DNA from: an uncultured Prevotellaceae bacterium | GTDB lineage: Bacteria > Bacteroidota > Bacteroidia > Bacteroidales > Muribaculaceae | NCBI GenBank assembly: GCA_900319525.1 | Contig: ONOU01000008.1 | Coordinates: 30,253 to 94,252, forward strand | Direction of reading: 5' to 3' | DNA: 64,000 nucleotides | Shown here: piece by piece, positions 17,918-27,124 of the stretch | Numbering within the stretch: position 1 is the first letter of the stretch | How the letters are laid out: every line of letters begins with the position of its first letter | Position numbers and translations under genes: made by a program | Notes under the pieces: generated by a model | What the model saw: the letters and a program-made list of their open reading frames with translations, nothing else | Database searches by the model: none | Told to the model about the DNA's origin: nothing

Positions 17918-18595
17918 TTATTTGCCTGCCAGTGCGTTAGCACGCTCCAAGTACTTGTCCACGTTGAAACCGTTCTGCTGGCCATACATGGGGTACTTGT
18001 CTTTAATGGTCTGGTAGATGGCGGCCTCGTCGGCATACTTCTTCTGCTCGTGCAGGATGGTAGCCTTCTTGATCATGAACACGGGGGTATAAGCCTCGTT
18101 GTCGCCGGTCATCGAGATAGCCTTGTCATAGGCACTGAGGGCCTTGTCCAGCTTCTTCAGGTTCACATAGCAGTCACCCAGCAGCGACTGAGCGGCAGGA
18201 GCCACGAGGTTGCCGTCGGGGTTGAAGCCCTCGAGGTGCTTGGCAGCCTTCTCATACTCACCTTTTTCATAAAGGAGGATGGCGGCATTGAGATGAGCGC
18301 GCTCACCAGCCTTGTTGCCAAAATCGGCAGCCACCTTCTCATAGTCCTTCAATGCCTCGTCTTGCTTTCCCTGCAGGAGCTCGATATCGGCCTCACCAAT
18401 CTTTTCCTTAGCCTCCTGAACATTCTTGTTGTGCAGCCAGATGTAACCGCCAGCAAGCAGAGCAATCACTGCGATAGCGATGAGTGCCCAGTTGATGTAC
18501 TTCTTGTTGTCCTCAATGCGTTGTGCTGCCGACGTCAGTGATTCATTCACCTCTTCAAGGGTCGTGCGGGCACTTTGATCTTGTTTTTTTGCCAT
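17918..18595 (-). CDS. membrane-anchored TPR protein
   Basis: A 225-residue protein with a short charged N-terminus, one membrane segment at about 35-54 (WALIAIAVIALLAGGYIW), and a periplasmic domain of TPR repeats (about 65-215; for example DALKDYEKVAADFGNKAG and KALSAYDKAISMTGDNEAY). The layout is that of YfgM-like ancillary proteins that contact the translocon and periplasmic chaperones, but it carries no diagnostic residues, so that function is only possible. It is upstream of pyrH on the same strand. A minus-strand -7 box is not obvious. Confidence 0.75.
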   Translation of the reverse strand: MAKKQDQSARTTLEEVNESLTSAAQRIEDNKKYINWALIAIAVIALLAGGYIWLHNKNVQEAKEKIGEADIELLQGKQDEALKDYEKVAADFGNKAGERAHLNAAILLYEKGEYEKAAKHLEGFNPDGNLVAPAAQSLLGDCYVNLKKLDKALSAYDKAISMTGDNEAYTPVFMIKKATILHEQKKYADEAAIYQTIKDKYPMYGQQNGFNVDKYLERANALAGK

Positions 18596-18749
18596 TTTTA
18601 TTGCGTTAATTTTAATGTTTTCGACACTTTAGCGGGTGCAAAAGTATAACATATTATTAAAATTTAAAAGCAAATGGGCAACATTTTTTGATTTTGAGGC
18701 ATTTTTGGGAGCTTCATTGGCCATCAGTAAACGAGTAAAACGCAAAATA

Positions 18750-18781
18750 TTTGCAATTTTGATTTCGTTGCCGTAACTTTG
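18750..18781 (+). promoter_or_regulatory. promoter of the zinc-ribbon gene
   Basis: TTTG (18750-18753), a 20-base gap and TAACTTTG (18774-18781): a full Bacteroidetes -33/-7 match. The start codon follows 19-25 bases after the -7 box, so the leader is short. Confidence 0.75.
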
Positions 18782-18800
18782 CAGCCACGTCAACAAAGAT

Positions 18801-19415
18801 ATGCTCATGGAACTTCAATGCCCACAGTGCGGTAAATGGATGGCCGTATCACAGGAGGAGCTTGTGATACACGACAGTCAGGTCGTGTGTCCCCAGTGCC
18901 TTGCCGTGTGCCGTTGCATCGACGGCAAGCTGGAAGTGCGCGACGACAGTGACGCCCCCTACCGTCACACAGCCACCGTGGACTCGGGCAAGCACGAGAG
19001 CACCAAGTTCTGCCACAACTGCGGCAAGCAGCTGCCCAGCGGCATCAGCTTCTGCCCCTACTGCGGTGCAGACTTGAGCGCCCCCTTTGACAATCCCAAG
19101 CCCACACCTGCTGCCAGGCAACCCGAGCCGGCACCTGTCAAGAGAGAGGTTCCCCAGCAGCCGTCTCCCAAGCCAGCCCCCGAGCGACCCGCTGTTACTG
19201 CCGAACGCCAGCCCAACCACAGCCAGGTTGAGGACAAGTTGCGCACCATATCCCGCCACTACAATAACGGTCCCCGGCCCCACCTGCACCAGAACGGCAC
19301 AATGCCTAGCCGCTCGTTCAAGATCATGGCCTATGCCGTTATTGCCATCCTGCTCATTCTGCTGGCGTGTATCATCATTGCAGGCCTGAATATCGAGCCC
19401 GCAACCATCGAATAA
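18801..19415 (+). CDS. zinc-ribbon protein with C-terminal membrane anchor
   Basis: 204 residues (202 from the ATG at 18807). It has two zinc-binding regions: CPQCGKW...CPQCLAVC near the N-terminus (about 7-35) and CHNCGKQ...CPYCGADLS (about 73-95). Next is a Pro-rich low-complexity linker (about 100-135), a short basic region, and one membrane segment at the C-terminus (IMAYAVIAILLILLACIIIA, about 176-195). It probably sits in the inner membrane with the ribbons in the cytoplasm. The function is unknown. It is alone on the plus strand between two minus-strand groups, with its own promoter and a shared terminator. Confidence 0.8.
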   Translation: MLMELQCPQCGKWMAVSQEELVIHDSQVVCPQCLAVCRCIDGKLEVRDDSDAPYRHTATVDSGKHESTKFCHNCGKQLPSGISFCPYCGADLSAPFDNPKPTPAARQPEPAPVKREVPQQPSPKPAPERPAVTAERQPNHSQVEDKLRTISRHYNNGPRPHLHQNGTMPSRSFKIMAYAVIAILLILLACIIIAGLNIEPATIE

Positions 19416-19454
19416 GGCAAATCCCACATCAATCTATTTAATCAAACATCACAA

Positions 19455-19497
19455 ACATCAGGTCCGCCCGACGTCAGCAGTCGGGCGGACCTGATGT
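19455..19497. terminator. bidirectional terminator between convergent genes
   Basis: A perfect 18-bp stem (ACATCAGGTCCGCCCGAC and its complement) with a 7-base loop, placed between the zinc-ribbon gene end (19415) and the aminopeptidase gene end (19528). Confidence 0.85.
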
Positions 19498-19527
19498 TCT
19501 ATCGCTATTTCCATTCAGCGCATCACA

Positions 19528-20928
19528 TTACTGTGCTGCCATGAAGTCCTCAACATCCTGAGGATGGTAGGGGATACGTTTCTCACCCAGGAAGCGGCAG
19601 CCGTCGGCCGTGATGAGAATGTCGTCCTCGATGCGAATGCCGCCAAAGTCCTTATACGTCTCGAGTTTGTCAAAGTTCAGGAACTCGGCACAGTGGCCGC
19701 TGGCGCGCCAGTCGTCGATGAGGGCGGGAATAAAGTAGATGCCCGGCTCATCGGTTACAACGAACCCCTCCTGCAGGCGACGTCCCATGCGCAGGGCATT
19801 GGTGCCGAACTGGTCCAAACGGGGGCGTGTCTCCTCGTCAAAGCCGACGTAGATCTGTCCCAGACCCTCCATGTCATGCACGTCCATGCCCATCATGTGA
19901 CCCAGGCCGTGAGGCAAGAACATGGCGTGGGCACCGGCAGCAACGGCCTCGTCCACATCGCCCTTCATCAGGCCCAGCTCCTTGAGGCGCTCGGTCATGC
20001 AGCGGCAGACGGCCATGTGCACGTCCATATACTTCATACCAGGCTTGGAGATGTCCAGAGCCAAGTCGTGGCATTCCTCAACAATGCGGTAAATCTCGAG
20101 CTGACGCTGGTCATACTTGCCGTTGACAGGCATGGTGCGGGTGTTGTCACTGCAATAGAACTCCATCGTCTCGGCACCGCAGTCACACAGGGCAAGCCTT
20201 CCAGCTTCAAGCGGAGCCATCGACGGATTGCCGTGCATGATCTCTCCATGTTGCGAGAAGATGGTGGCAAAGCTCACCTTGGCGCCATAGCTCTCGGCGA
20301 TACCGTCAATCTGACCGCCGATGTACTTCTCGGTCACGCCCGGCTTGATCAGGCGCATGGCGGTGGTGTGCATCATGTAACCCACCTCGGCAGCACGCTC
20401 CAGCTCGGCGATTTCCTCGGCCGTCTTGACCGAACGCATGTTGATGACTGCCATGCGAAGGTCATGAGAGCAGGCCTCGCCTTGCTTGCTGGGATGGATG
20501 CCCAGCAGGTCCATGATCTGGATCTTGGTGTCGTGGCGGTAAGGCGGCAGGAAATGGATGCGGCGGCCCTTGGCGCGAGCCTCGTCACAGATGACCTGCA
20601 ACTGCTTCATCGGCGCCGAGTTGGCCACGCCCACCTGGGCAGCCATGTCGGCCACACTGTCCACCGAGCCATACCACACGATATCCTCGATGTCAATGTC
20701 ATCGCCCACCAGCGTCTCCACGTTGTTGTCGATGTCAATCACGCCCACCAGCCCGTCTCGCTGCTGACCGAAGTAGTACAGGAACGACGAGTCCTGACGG
20801 AAGGGATAATAGGCGTTGTTGGGATAGTTACACGGCGACTCGTTGTTGCCGAACAGTAAAATCACGCCATCGCCCACAAGCTTCTTCAGCTCGTTGCGTC
20901 TCTCAATGTAAGTCTCTTTCTTTAACAT
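19528..20928 (-). CDS. pepP: Xaa-Pro aminopeptidase (M24)
   Basis: 466 residues. It is a pita-bread metallopeptidase that removes N-terminal residues before proline. It has an N-terminal creatinase-like domain (about 1-165; ILLFGNNESPCNYPNNAYYPF) and a C-terminal M24 domain. The metal ligands are visible in order: LCDCGAETMEFYCSDNTRT (two Asp), LPHGLGHMMGMDVHD (His), VTDEPGIYF (Glu) and GGIRIEDD (Glu). No signal peptide, so it is cytoplasmic, where it would finish peptide breakdown. The gene name follows the PepP-type family and is not strictly proven. Just upstream (20954-20985) is a run of about four TTTTAAG units. Confidence 0.92.
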   Translation of the reverse strand: MLKKETYIERRNELKKLVGDGVILLFGNNESPCNYPNNAYYPFRQDSSFLYYFGQQRDGLVGVIDIDNNVETLVGDDIDIEDIVWYGSVDSVADMAAQVGVANSAPMKQLQVICDEARAKGRRIHFLPPYRHDTKIQIMDLLGIHPSKQGEACSHDLRMAVINMRSVKTAEEIAELERAAEVGYMMHTTAMRLIKPGVTEKYIGGQIDGIAESYGAKVSFATIFSQHGEIMHGNPSMAPLEAGRLALCDCGAETMEFYCSDNTRTMPVNGKYDQRQLEIYRIVEECHDLALDISKPGMKYMDVHMAVCRCMTERLKELGLMKGDVDEAVAAGAHAMFLPHGLGHMMGMDVHDMEGLGQIYVGFDEETRPRLDQFGTNALRMGRRLQEGFVVTDEPGIYFIPALIDDWRASGHCAEFLNFDKLETYKDFGGIRIEDDILITADGCRFLGEKRIPYHPQDVEDFMAAQ

Positions 20929-20953
20929 AGTGGTATATTTGGTTTTTAGTTGT

Positions 20954-20985
20954 TAGTTTTAAGTTTTAAGTTTTAAGTTTTAAGT
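20954..20985. repeat. tandem TTTTAAG heptamers
   Basis: About four consecutive copies of a seven-base unit (TTTTAAG), in the short gap between pepP and the DUF2807 gene. It may be a slippage-prone spacer affecting pepP expression. Confidence 0.6.
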
Positions 20986-20991
20986 TGTTAG

Positions 20992-21711
20992 TTAGTTTTT
21001 AGTGTCCATAGGGATGGCCTTGATGGTGCCCAGTTTACGCACGGTCACCTTGCTGGGCGTGCCCTTGTAATAGACTTTGCCCGTTCCGCTACCGCTCACC
21101 TTGAGGTAACCTCCATTGACATCGCAGCCAATGGTGCCTGTGCCCATGATGCGGCATGTCACGTTGGTTGCCACGACATCGTCGGCCTGAATCTCGCCGG
21201 TTCCTACAAGGCGCAGCGAGAGGTCGTCACATGTCCCCTGGGCAATGATCTTGCCCTTGCCGCTCAAAATCTGCAGCTCCAGTTTTGATGCCTTGAGGCC
21301 ACGCGCGATGACCTTGCCGTTGTCGATGAGCCTTACCTTAAAATCTCTCATCGGTGGCAGTCCTGATATCCTGAGCGTACTGTCACTCGAGTTCTCCACC
21401 TCGTCGAGCGATGACGAGTAAACGGTGATTACGGGCAGGTCACCCAGTCGCTCATAGGCATCATCTACCTGGATGCTCAAGCGTCCAGAGTTGTTTATTG
21501 TGAACATGAGGTGGCTGGCTATCTCCTGAGTGCAGTTGATGACCGCCAGCCCTGCCGAGTCGGCATTGCAGCGGTAATTGACGTTAATGTCATCAAGCAG
21601 TGACAGGCGGGTAAAATTACCCACCTTCACCTCATGACGTGTCACCTGGGCCATGCAGCTGATCGACACAGCGAGTATCAACGCCACACTACTGATTATC
21701 CTTTTTTTCAT
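20992..21711 (-). CDS. DUF2807 (head GIN domain) exported protein
   Basis: 239 residues starting MKKRIISSVALILAVSISCMAQ, a signal peptide cut near residue 22. The rest (about 25-230) is a right-handed beta-solenoid of the DUF2807 / GIN type, with repeated short strands such as GKVIARGLKASKLELQILSG and GTGEIQADDVVATNVTCRI. Bacteroidetes carry many; they are periplasmic or surface proteins of unknown role. I reject the longer frame upstream because it lies in the dus gene and lacks a signal peptide. The start overlaps the dus stop by 23 bases, so the two are co-transcribed and probably translationally coupled. Confidence 0.85.
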   Translation of the reverse strand: MKKRIISSVALILAVSISCMAQVTRHEVKVGNFTRLSLLDDINVNYRCNADSAGLAVINCTQEIASHLMFTINNSGRLSIQVDDAYERLGDLPVITVYSSSLDEVENSSDSTLRISGLPPMRDFKVRLIDNGKVIARGLKASKLELQILSGKGKIIAQGTCDDLSLRLVGTGEIQADDVVATNVTCRIMGTGTIGCDVNGGYLKVSGSGTGKVYYKGTPSKVTVRKLGTIKAIPMDTKN

Positions 21712-22717
21712 CGTCAGGTTGATTTTGCAGTTCAACGTTTGGCAATATATCGTTCTCGATGTGATCGAGTATCGCTTCAAGTTCCTGGCGCGTGTCGGCC
21801 TGAAGCATGGCAATGCGCATGGGACGGAAGTTGCGTATGCCCTTGAACAGCGGGGTGGCGGCCAGGTGACGGCGAATGTGCAGAATGCCGCGGTACTCGT
21901 CGATGCGGTCGATGCTCTCGGCAATCTGTCGACGCACGAGTGCCATCTTCTCGGCATTGCTGATGACAGGCACCTCTCCCGTGAGCAGGTACTGTTTCAT
22001 CTCGCGGAATATCCAGGGCGCACCGATGCTCGCACGGCCCACCATCACGCCGTCCACGCCGTAGCGGTCATAGCACTCCTTGAGCCGCTGGGGGGTAGTC
22101 ACGTCACCGTTGCCGATGATGGGAATGTGCATGCGCGGGTTGTTTTTTACCTCGCCGATGAGGGTCCAGTCGGCCTCGCCGCTATAGATCTGGGAACGGG
22201 TGCGGCCATGAATGGTCAGTGCGGCGATGCCGCAATCCTGCAACTGCTCGGCCAGTTCGACAATGATCTTGTTATCGTGATCCCACCCCAGGCGTGTCTT
22301 TACCGTCACGGGCAGGTCAACGGCATCGACCACGGCACGTGTGATCTCGAGCAACAGCGGCACGTTGCGCAACATGCCGGCCCCTGAGCCCTTGCCCGCA
22401 ATCTTCTTGACGGGGCAGCCCCAATTGATGTCAATGATATCGGGATGGGCAGTGGCAGCGATGCGCGCCGCCTCGACCATGGCATCCTTGTCACGACCAT
22501 AGATCTGGATGGCGGCAGGACGCTCGCCAGGAGCTATCGACATCTTCTGGAACGATCGCTCGATACTGCGTATCAGCGCGTCAGCACTGACAAACTCAGT
22601 ATAGACCATATCGGCTCCCTGTTCACGGCAAATGAGCCTAAACGACTGATCGGTGACATCCTCCATGGGTGCCAGCATCACAGGACGTTCCCCTAAATCG
22701 ATATTCCCTATTTTCAT
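21689..22717 (-). CDS. tRNA-dihydrouridine synthase (Dus)
   Basis: A 342-residue flavoenzyme that reduces uridines in the tRNA D-loop with NADPH. The TIM-barrel begins LGERPVMLAPMEDVTDQSFR. DINWGCPVKKIAGKGSGAGML carries the catalytic Cys, VKTRLGWDHDN the Lys, LTIHGRTRSQIYSG the His, and IIGNGDV and VDGVMVGRASIGAPWIF the FMN-phosphate site. The C-terminal helical tRNA-binding domain spans about 255-335. It is closest to the DusB type by layout, which is not certain. Its 3' end overlaps the following DUF2807 gene. Confidence 0.93.
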   Translation of the reverse strand: MKIGNIDLGERPVMLAPMEDVTDQSFRLICREQGADMVYTEFVSADALIRSIERSFQKMSIAPGERPAAIQIYGRDKDAMVEAARIAATAHPDIIDINWGCPVKKIAGKGSGAGMLRNVPLLLEITRAVVDAVDLPVTVKTRLGWDHDNKIIVELAEQLQDCGIAALTIHGRTRSQIYSGEADWTLIGEVKNNPRMHIPIIGNGDVTTPQRLKECYDRYGVDGVMVGRASIGAPWIFREMKQYLLTGEVPVISNAEKMALVRRQIAESIDRIDEYRGILHIRRHLAATPLFKGIRNFRPMRIAMLQADTRQELEAILDHIENDILPNVELQNQPDDEKKDNQ

Positions 22718-22887
22718 CGCAATGCGTGCCTTGGTTTTGTTTTAACCCTGCGAAATTACGATAATTTGACCAACCGCACAAGCCGTTAACGTAATTTAGA
22801 CCATAAATAAAGAAAAATATAAGGAAAAATATGACATTGCAAATCAATGACTGGCCAGAAACAGGCTGGCAGAGTCACAATCATGAA

Positions 22888-22917
22888 AATGAGGGCACGC
22901 TGTGGCGCACCCTCATT
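22888..22917 (-). terminator. terminator hairpin after the DUF4886 gene
   Basis: AATGAGGG (22888-22895) pairs with CCCTCATT (22910-22917), 30 bases past the stop of the large secreted protein gene. Confidence 0.6.
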
Positions 22918-22946
22918 CAATAACCTGTCGTCAAGTGAGCAGGAGG

Positions 22947-25900
22947 CTACTTGACAGACACCTTGACGGTATCGACATGGCTTCCGCTGCGGCCCTGCAC
23001 GATGTAGATGCCACGCCCCAGTTGGCGCATACCCACAGTGTGCTGGCCACTAGCCACTTGCTGGCCATGGATGTTATAGACAGTAATCGCACCCGGATAG
23101 ATGGCGACATGGTCACGCACCTGGATACTGGGCCCTTTATCCTCCACTGTCTCGATAACGCTAGCTTCATCTTCCTTCACGCCGTTGGCCGTGATGGTGA
23201 AGAAGTAGTCACGGTCGGCCACGATGTCATAGTCGGGCAACTGAACGCCGTTGTTCCAGTTGTTGAAAATCAAGTGGTAGTTGCCGCCCTCGGTATCGAG
23301 CAGGAACACCTTGTAGTTGACGCCGTTAACGATAGAATCGCCCACACTGGCCTCACCAGGCCAAGCGCCGAAGAGCTCGCTGTCACCCCAAGCGTACAGG
23401 CCTAGGGCATCCCATCCCGTCTGGTCGTTGACAAAGATGTAGTGCTTGCTGGCAGGAATCTTGGGCAGCTCACCACTGATGGCAAAGTCGTCGATACCCA
23501 GAGCCATAGCGCCCTGAGCGGCATCGCCACTGGCCACACTGATGTTCCAGGCCAGATACAGGTCGCAGCCGCGAGAGAGCTTGGTGGGCAGCACGGCGCT
23601 CACGGGAACCGTCTCGCCAGGAACGGTCTCGTAGCCAACGGTCTCGTTGTCGGGAGCGAAGTAGGTATAGAAACCATTGCCGGCATTGGTCCAGTTGCGG
23701 CCGTCGATGGAATAGTACAACTGTACGGCAAAGCCGGCACTGTTGTTACCCTTGCGGTATTTCTCAACGTTATAGGTGACGTTGACATTCTCGATGTCCT
23801 TCTTGCCCGTGTTGAGCAGATGGGCATAGACGTTGACACAGCGTGTGCCGTTAGCCACACCGGTCGAGATGCCACCCAGGGCACGGTCGTCACCGGCGTT
23901 GTCGCCAAAGTTCCAAGTACCGTTCTTGGCGTTGCTGGGCAGGCTCACGCCGCCGCTGTACATTGTCTGGTCATCAGCCTGGTCATAGCGGCCCACGGTG
24001 CGCGGGGCGGTCAGGATGCGGTCGATGCGCCATGCCTGGGGCAACGAGGCTGTTGCGTCCTCGCCCATCACGTCAAAGCTCTCGCCAACGCTCAGGGTAG
24101 TCTCGTTCAGCTCGATGGCAGGATAGGTCACTACCTCGGTCAGCGCGGTAGCGACCTTGACGGTGGCGTTCTGGGTGAAGTCGCCCGTGGTGGCGGTAAC
24201 GGTATATTCGCCGTTAGTGCCGTTGCTGGTGAATACCAGGTCAGCGTCGATGTCGCCACCGTCACTCAGGGTCATCTCCACAGGAGTTGGAGCATCAATC
24301 TCCATGCCGAACTGGTCGCGCACGGTGACCTTGTAATGAACCTGGCCAGCGGTGTGGTCAACATAGTTGGTGAAGCCGTTCAAGGCACGGCTGGCATAGC
24401 CACGCATGGCAGCGGCATCGTCACTGCTCAAGCCGTTAGGTGCCCAAGTGATGGTCAGCGGGTCAACGCCGTAGATCAAGCCATACTCCATTGCTGCGGC
24501 CATATAGGTGGCCTTGAGGGTAGGATGACGGTCATCCAGGAACCACGTCTGGGTGCCTGTGCTGCCCTCCAGGTCATAAACCTCCTGATAGGCAACGCCC
24601 ACGGGGCACAGCGTCACGCCCAAGTCAAGGGCTACATCCTGGTAGTTCTTGACAAAGGCCGAGTTGAATGCGGTGTAGTTCTCCCAGTCGCCGCTGTAGG
24701 CCCAGTTCACGGGCACGATGATGATGGCGTTGGGGTTGGGGCAGTATTCACGTATGTAATCCACCCAGCGCTTGACATTAGCGCGGAAGGACTCGATATT
24801 GGTGCGGGGCAGTGAACTCTGCTCTTGCAGGATGATGTGGCTCCAAGCCTCGCTGCGCACGAGCATCTTGGCACCAGGGTTGCCGTCCTCGGCCACGCCG
24901 TCGCCCTCTTCCCAGTGGGTCTGGAGCGACTTGCCCAGCAGGGTGTGCTTGGTCCAGTTGGCATCCTTGCCCATTGCCTGTGCAATGCCGTTGAACACCG
25001 CATCCTGGTCATTATAGTAGATGAGGCTGTTGTTGAGCGAGAGCACCTTGACCTGCTCGGGCAACTCGGGCACGAGCACGACATCGGCGGGCTGCAGCGT
25101 CATCGTCGTGGGAGTGGAAGCGGCAATCACGAGGCTATACTCGCCCGTCTCGAGGTTGAAGGTCACGTCATAGGTACCCGGAGCGGTCGAGACCTTACCC
25201 GTGGCACCCTTGATAAGCGTGCCATTGGTATTGTCGCCGGTGAGGTCATTCTCGGCACCCCAGACGCCACCCATACCCAGACGCTGATAGATGCGCCAGT
25301 GGCTATAGCCGTCGCCCACGGCAGGCATGGTCACCTGGCCTCTGTAGGTCTTGCCCTCGACGAGCTTCAGCTCGCCCGACGTGTCCATGTAGTTCCAGCC
25401 GTTATTGTCGCCGATGACATAGACACTGGTCAGACCCGTATCGTCATCATCGCTCACGAGCATCAGCGTGGCGGCACCATCCGCGATGTTGAGGACGATG
25501 CGCTTGCACACGAAGGTGTTGCCGCCGCACGAGATGTTGTCGTTGGTACCCAGCACGAGGTTGTAGGGAACATCCACCTGGATACTGCTGCCGTTGCTGC
25601 CGTAATTGCAGGCGCTGGTCCAGCCCGAGTCGGCGACCTTGAACTGGCCGCTGAGGGTCTTGTCATACAGCACATAGGTGCCACCGCCCTCATCACTGAA
25701 TTCCCAATCGGCCACAGCGCCCCAGCTGTTCACCTCGCCGCGCAGGTAGATGCCCGAAGCAACAAACGGGGGACGCGTCGGGTCAACATAGCCGGTATAG
25801 TTTTGAGGATCGGCGATTTCGGTCACCTCTTCCTTCGTCAGGCACAGGTAGTGGTCACCATCGGCATTGACGGTGCAGTTCACGGCATTGCCGTTGTTGT

Positions 25901-26837
25901 CGGTGAACAGGAGCGCATGCTCGGCACCATCCATGGCCATAGACCATACCTTATAGGTCACGCCGTTGACAACGGCGCTGCCGCTGGCGGGCTGAGCCTG
26001 GGCGCCATCAACGCCCATCAGCAGGCTGCTCCACTTGGTCACATCCTCAACATAGATGTAGCACGACTGGTCCTGGGAGGCAAAGGTCGCGTCGATAACG
26101 ACATTGTCAATGGCCAGGCCCATCGCCTTGTTGGGGCTGCTGCCACTGGCCACACTGATGTTCCAGGCCAGGTACAGGTCACTGCCTGCGGCAACGTCCA
26201 CCATAAGCTGCTTGCCGCTGACGGGGGTCGTGCTGATGGGCACCACCTCGGCGCCGATAGTGGAAGCATCAGGGGCAAAATAGGTGTGGAAGTCATCGCC
26301 AGCACTGGTCCAATTGACACCATCGGTCGAGACGTAGAGCTGCACGGCAAAGCCGGCGGCATTGTCGCCGTCGCGGTACTTCTCGATGTCATAGTTCAGG
26401 GTCAGCTTGGTGATGGCCTCGTTACCGGCATTACGCAGGCAGGTCATCACACTGATGCAGCGGGTACCTCCATCGACGGTAGTCGACAAGCCACCCACCG
26501 AGCAGTCACTGGGTTCACTGCTTGACACAAAGTTCCAGGTGCCGTTCTTGGCATTGCTGGCCAGGCTTGTGCCACCAGTGTACATGACTGTTGACGTCGC
26601 ACTGGCATAGGAACCCACGGTGCGCGGAGCACCCATCTGCCGCTCCACGAGCCAGCCCTGGGGCATGTTGAGCGTTGGGGCCTGGGCCTCGGCATCCCAC
26701 ATGCCGTCAAAATTCTGGGCCACCTGGGTGGCGTCGGGCGTGATCACCAGCGCCTCCTGGGCCCAAAGGTTGCCGTTCCATGCGCCAGACAGCAGCATGA
26801 GGACGGCAAGACTGATTAAAGTTGAAAATTTCTTCAT
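22947..26837 (-). CDS. large secreted multi-domain protein with DUF4886 (SGNH-like) domain and T9SS-type tail
   Basis: 1296 residues with a signal peptide (about 1-26). A jelly-roll-like module at about 57-255 (PQGW...APRTVGSY...NAKNGTWNF) is repeated at about 930-1140 (PQAW...APRTVGRY...NAKNGTWNF). Between them are carbohydrate-module-like beta regions and a DUF4886 domain (about 594-815) of SGNH-hydrolase type: block I VLSLNNSLIYYN, ILQEQSSLP, and LDDRHPT with the Asp/His pair. The last ~70 residues (VYNIHGQQVASG...IYIVQG) form a sorting tail for outer-membrane secretion by the type IX system. I infer a cell-surface esterase or lipase acting on a glycan; the substrate is unknown. Confidence 0.8.
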   Translation of the reverse strand: MKKFSTLISLAVLMLLSGAWNGNLWAQEALVITPDATQVAQNFDGMWDAEAQAPTLNMPQGWLVERQMGAPRTVGSYASATSTVMYTGGTSLASNAKNGTWNFVSSSEPSDCSVGGLSTTVDGGTRCISVMTCLRNAGNEAITKLTLNYDIEKYRDGDNAAGFAVQLYVSTDGVNWTSAGDDFHTYFAPDASTIGAEVVPISTTPVSGKQLMVDVAAGSDLYLAWNISVASGSSPNKAMGLAIDNVVIDATFASQDQSCYIYVEDVTKWSSLLMGVDGAQAQPASGSAVVNGVTYKVWSMAMDGAEHALLFTDNNGNAVNCTVNADGDHYLCLTKEEVTEIADPQNYTGYVDPTRPPFVASGIYLRGEVNSWGAVADWEFSDEGGGTYVLYDKTLSGQFKVADSGWTSACNYGSNGSSIQVDVPYNLVLGTNDNISCGGNTFVCKRIVLNIADGAATLMLVSDDDDTGLTSVYVIGDNNGWNYMDTSGELKLVEGKTYRGQVTMPAVGDGYSHWRIYQRLGMGGVWGAENDLTGDNTNGTLIKGATGKVSTAPGTYDVTFNLETGEYSLVIAASTPTTMTLQPADVVLVPELPEQVKVLSLNNSLIYYNDQDAVFNGIAQAMGKDANWTKHTLLGKSLQTHWEEGDGVAEDGNPGAKMLVRSEAWSHIILQEQSSLPRTNIESFRANVKRWVDYIREYCPNPNAIIIVPVNWAYSGDWENYTAFNSAFVKNYQDVALDLGVTLCPVGVAYQEVYDLEGSTGTQTWFLDDRHPTLKATYMAAAMEYGLIYGVDPLTITWAPNGLSSDDAAAMRGYASRALNGFTNYVDHTAGQVHYKVTVRDQFGMEIDAPTPVEMTLSDGGDIDADLVFTSNGTNGEYTVTATTGDFTQNATVKVATALTEVVTYPAIELNETTLSVGESFDVMGEDATASLPQAWRIDRILTAPRTVGRYDQADDQTMYSGGVSLPSNAKNGTWNFGDNAGDDRALGGISTGVANGTRCVNVYAHLLNTGKKDIENVNVTYNVEKYRKGNNSAGFAVQLYYSIDGRNWTNAGNGFYTYFAPDNETVGYETVPGETVPVSAVLPTKLSRGCDLYLAWNISVASGDAAQGAMALGIDDFAISGELPKIPASKHYIFVNDQTGWDALGLYAWGDSELFGAWPGEASVGDSIVNGVNYKVFLLDTEGGNYHLIFNNWNNGVQLPDYDIVADRDYFFTITANGVKEDEASVIETVEDKGPSIQVRDHVAIYPGAITVYNIHGQQVASGQHTVGMRQLGRGIYIVQGRSGSHVDTVKVSVK

Positions 26838-26871
26838 ATCGCGTCAATAATTAAAAAATAGTGATTTGATG

Positions 26872-26902
26872 CAAAGTTATTACATTGCATCGACTCACCA
26901 AA
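26872..26902 (-). promoter_or_regulatory. promoter of the DUF4886 gene
   Basis: On the minus strand: TTTG (26902-26899), a 19-base gap and TAACTTTG (26879-26872), about 35 bases before the start codon. Confidence 0.7.
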
Positions 26903-27040
26903 TACCATCCAATAAAAATCAAAGTCCGATAAAATATTATTTCATTGTTTATCAATATATTCCATCATCTACTGGATGTGATTTATCTAAACTCATCTCC
27001 AAGTATTCTGCTACTCCTATTCGCAGCTCATGAAATGCAA

Positions 27041-27074
27041 AAATCCCCGATTTCATCGAGGAAATCAGGGATTT
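27041..27074 (-). terminator. terminator of the Cys-rich protein gene
   Basis: Stem AAATCCC-GATTTC / GAAATC-GGGATTT with one internal mismatch and a 6-base loop, followed on the minus strand by TTTTTG. Confidence 0.8.
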
Positions 27075-27124
27075 AGATGCTCACTTGACGGTGGACGCCG
27101 TTCAAGTTGTAGCCTTGGCCTGGA

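Noticed and set aside
18801-19415. Zinc-ribbon protein as an anti-sigma factor
   Set aside because: No sigma gene is near and the Cys pattern is that of double zinc ribbons, not an HxxxCxxC anti-sigma motif.
19564-20859. Plus-strand open frame (431 codons) opposite the aminopeptidase gene
   Set aside because: Shadow of the M24 peptidase, whose metal ligands are all present on the other strand.
24825-26525. Plus-strand open frame (566 codons) opposite the DUF4886 protein gene
   Set aside because: Same reasoning: low-complexity His/Val/Gly-rich shadow without recognisable features.
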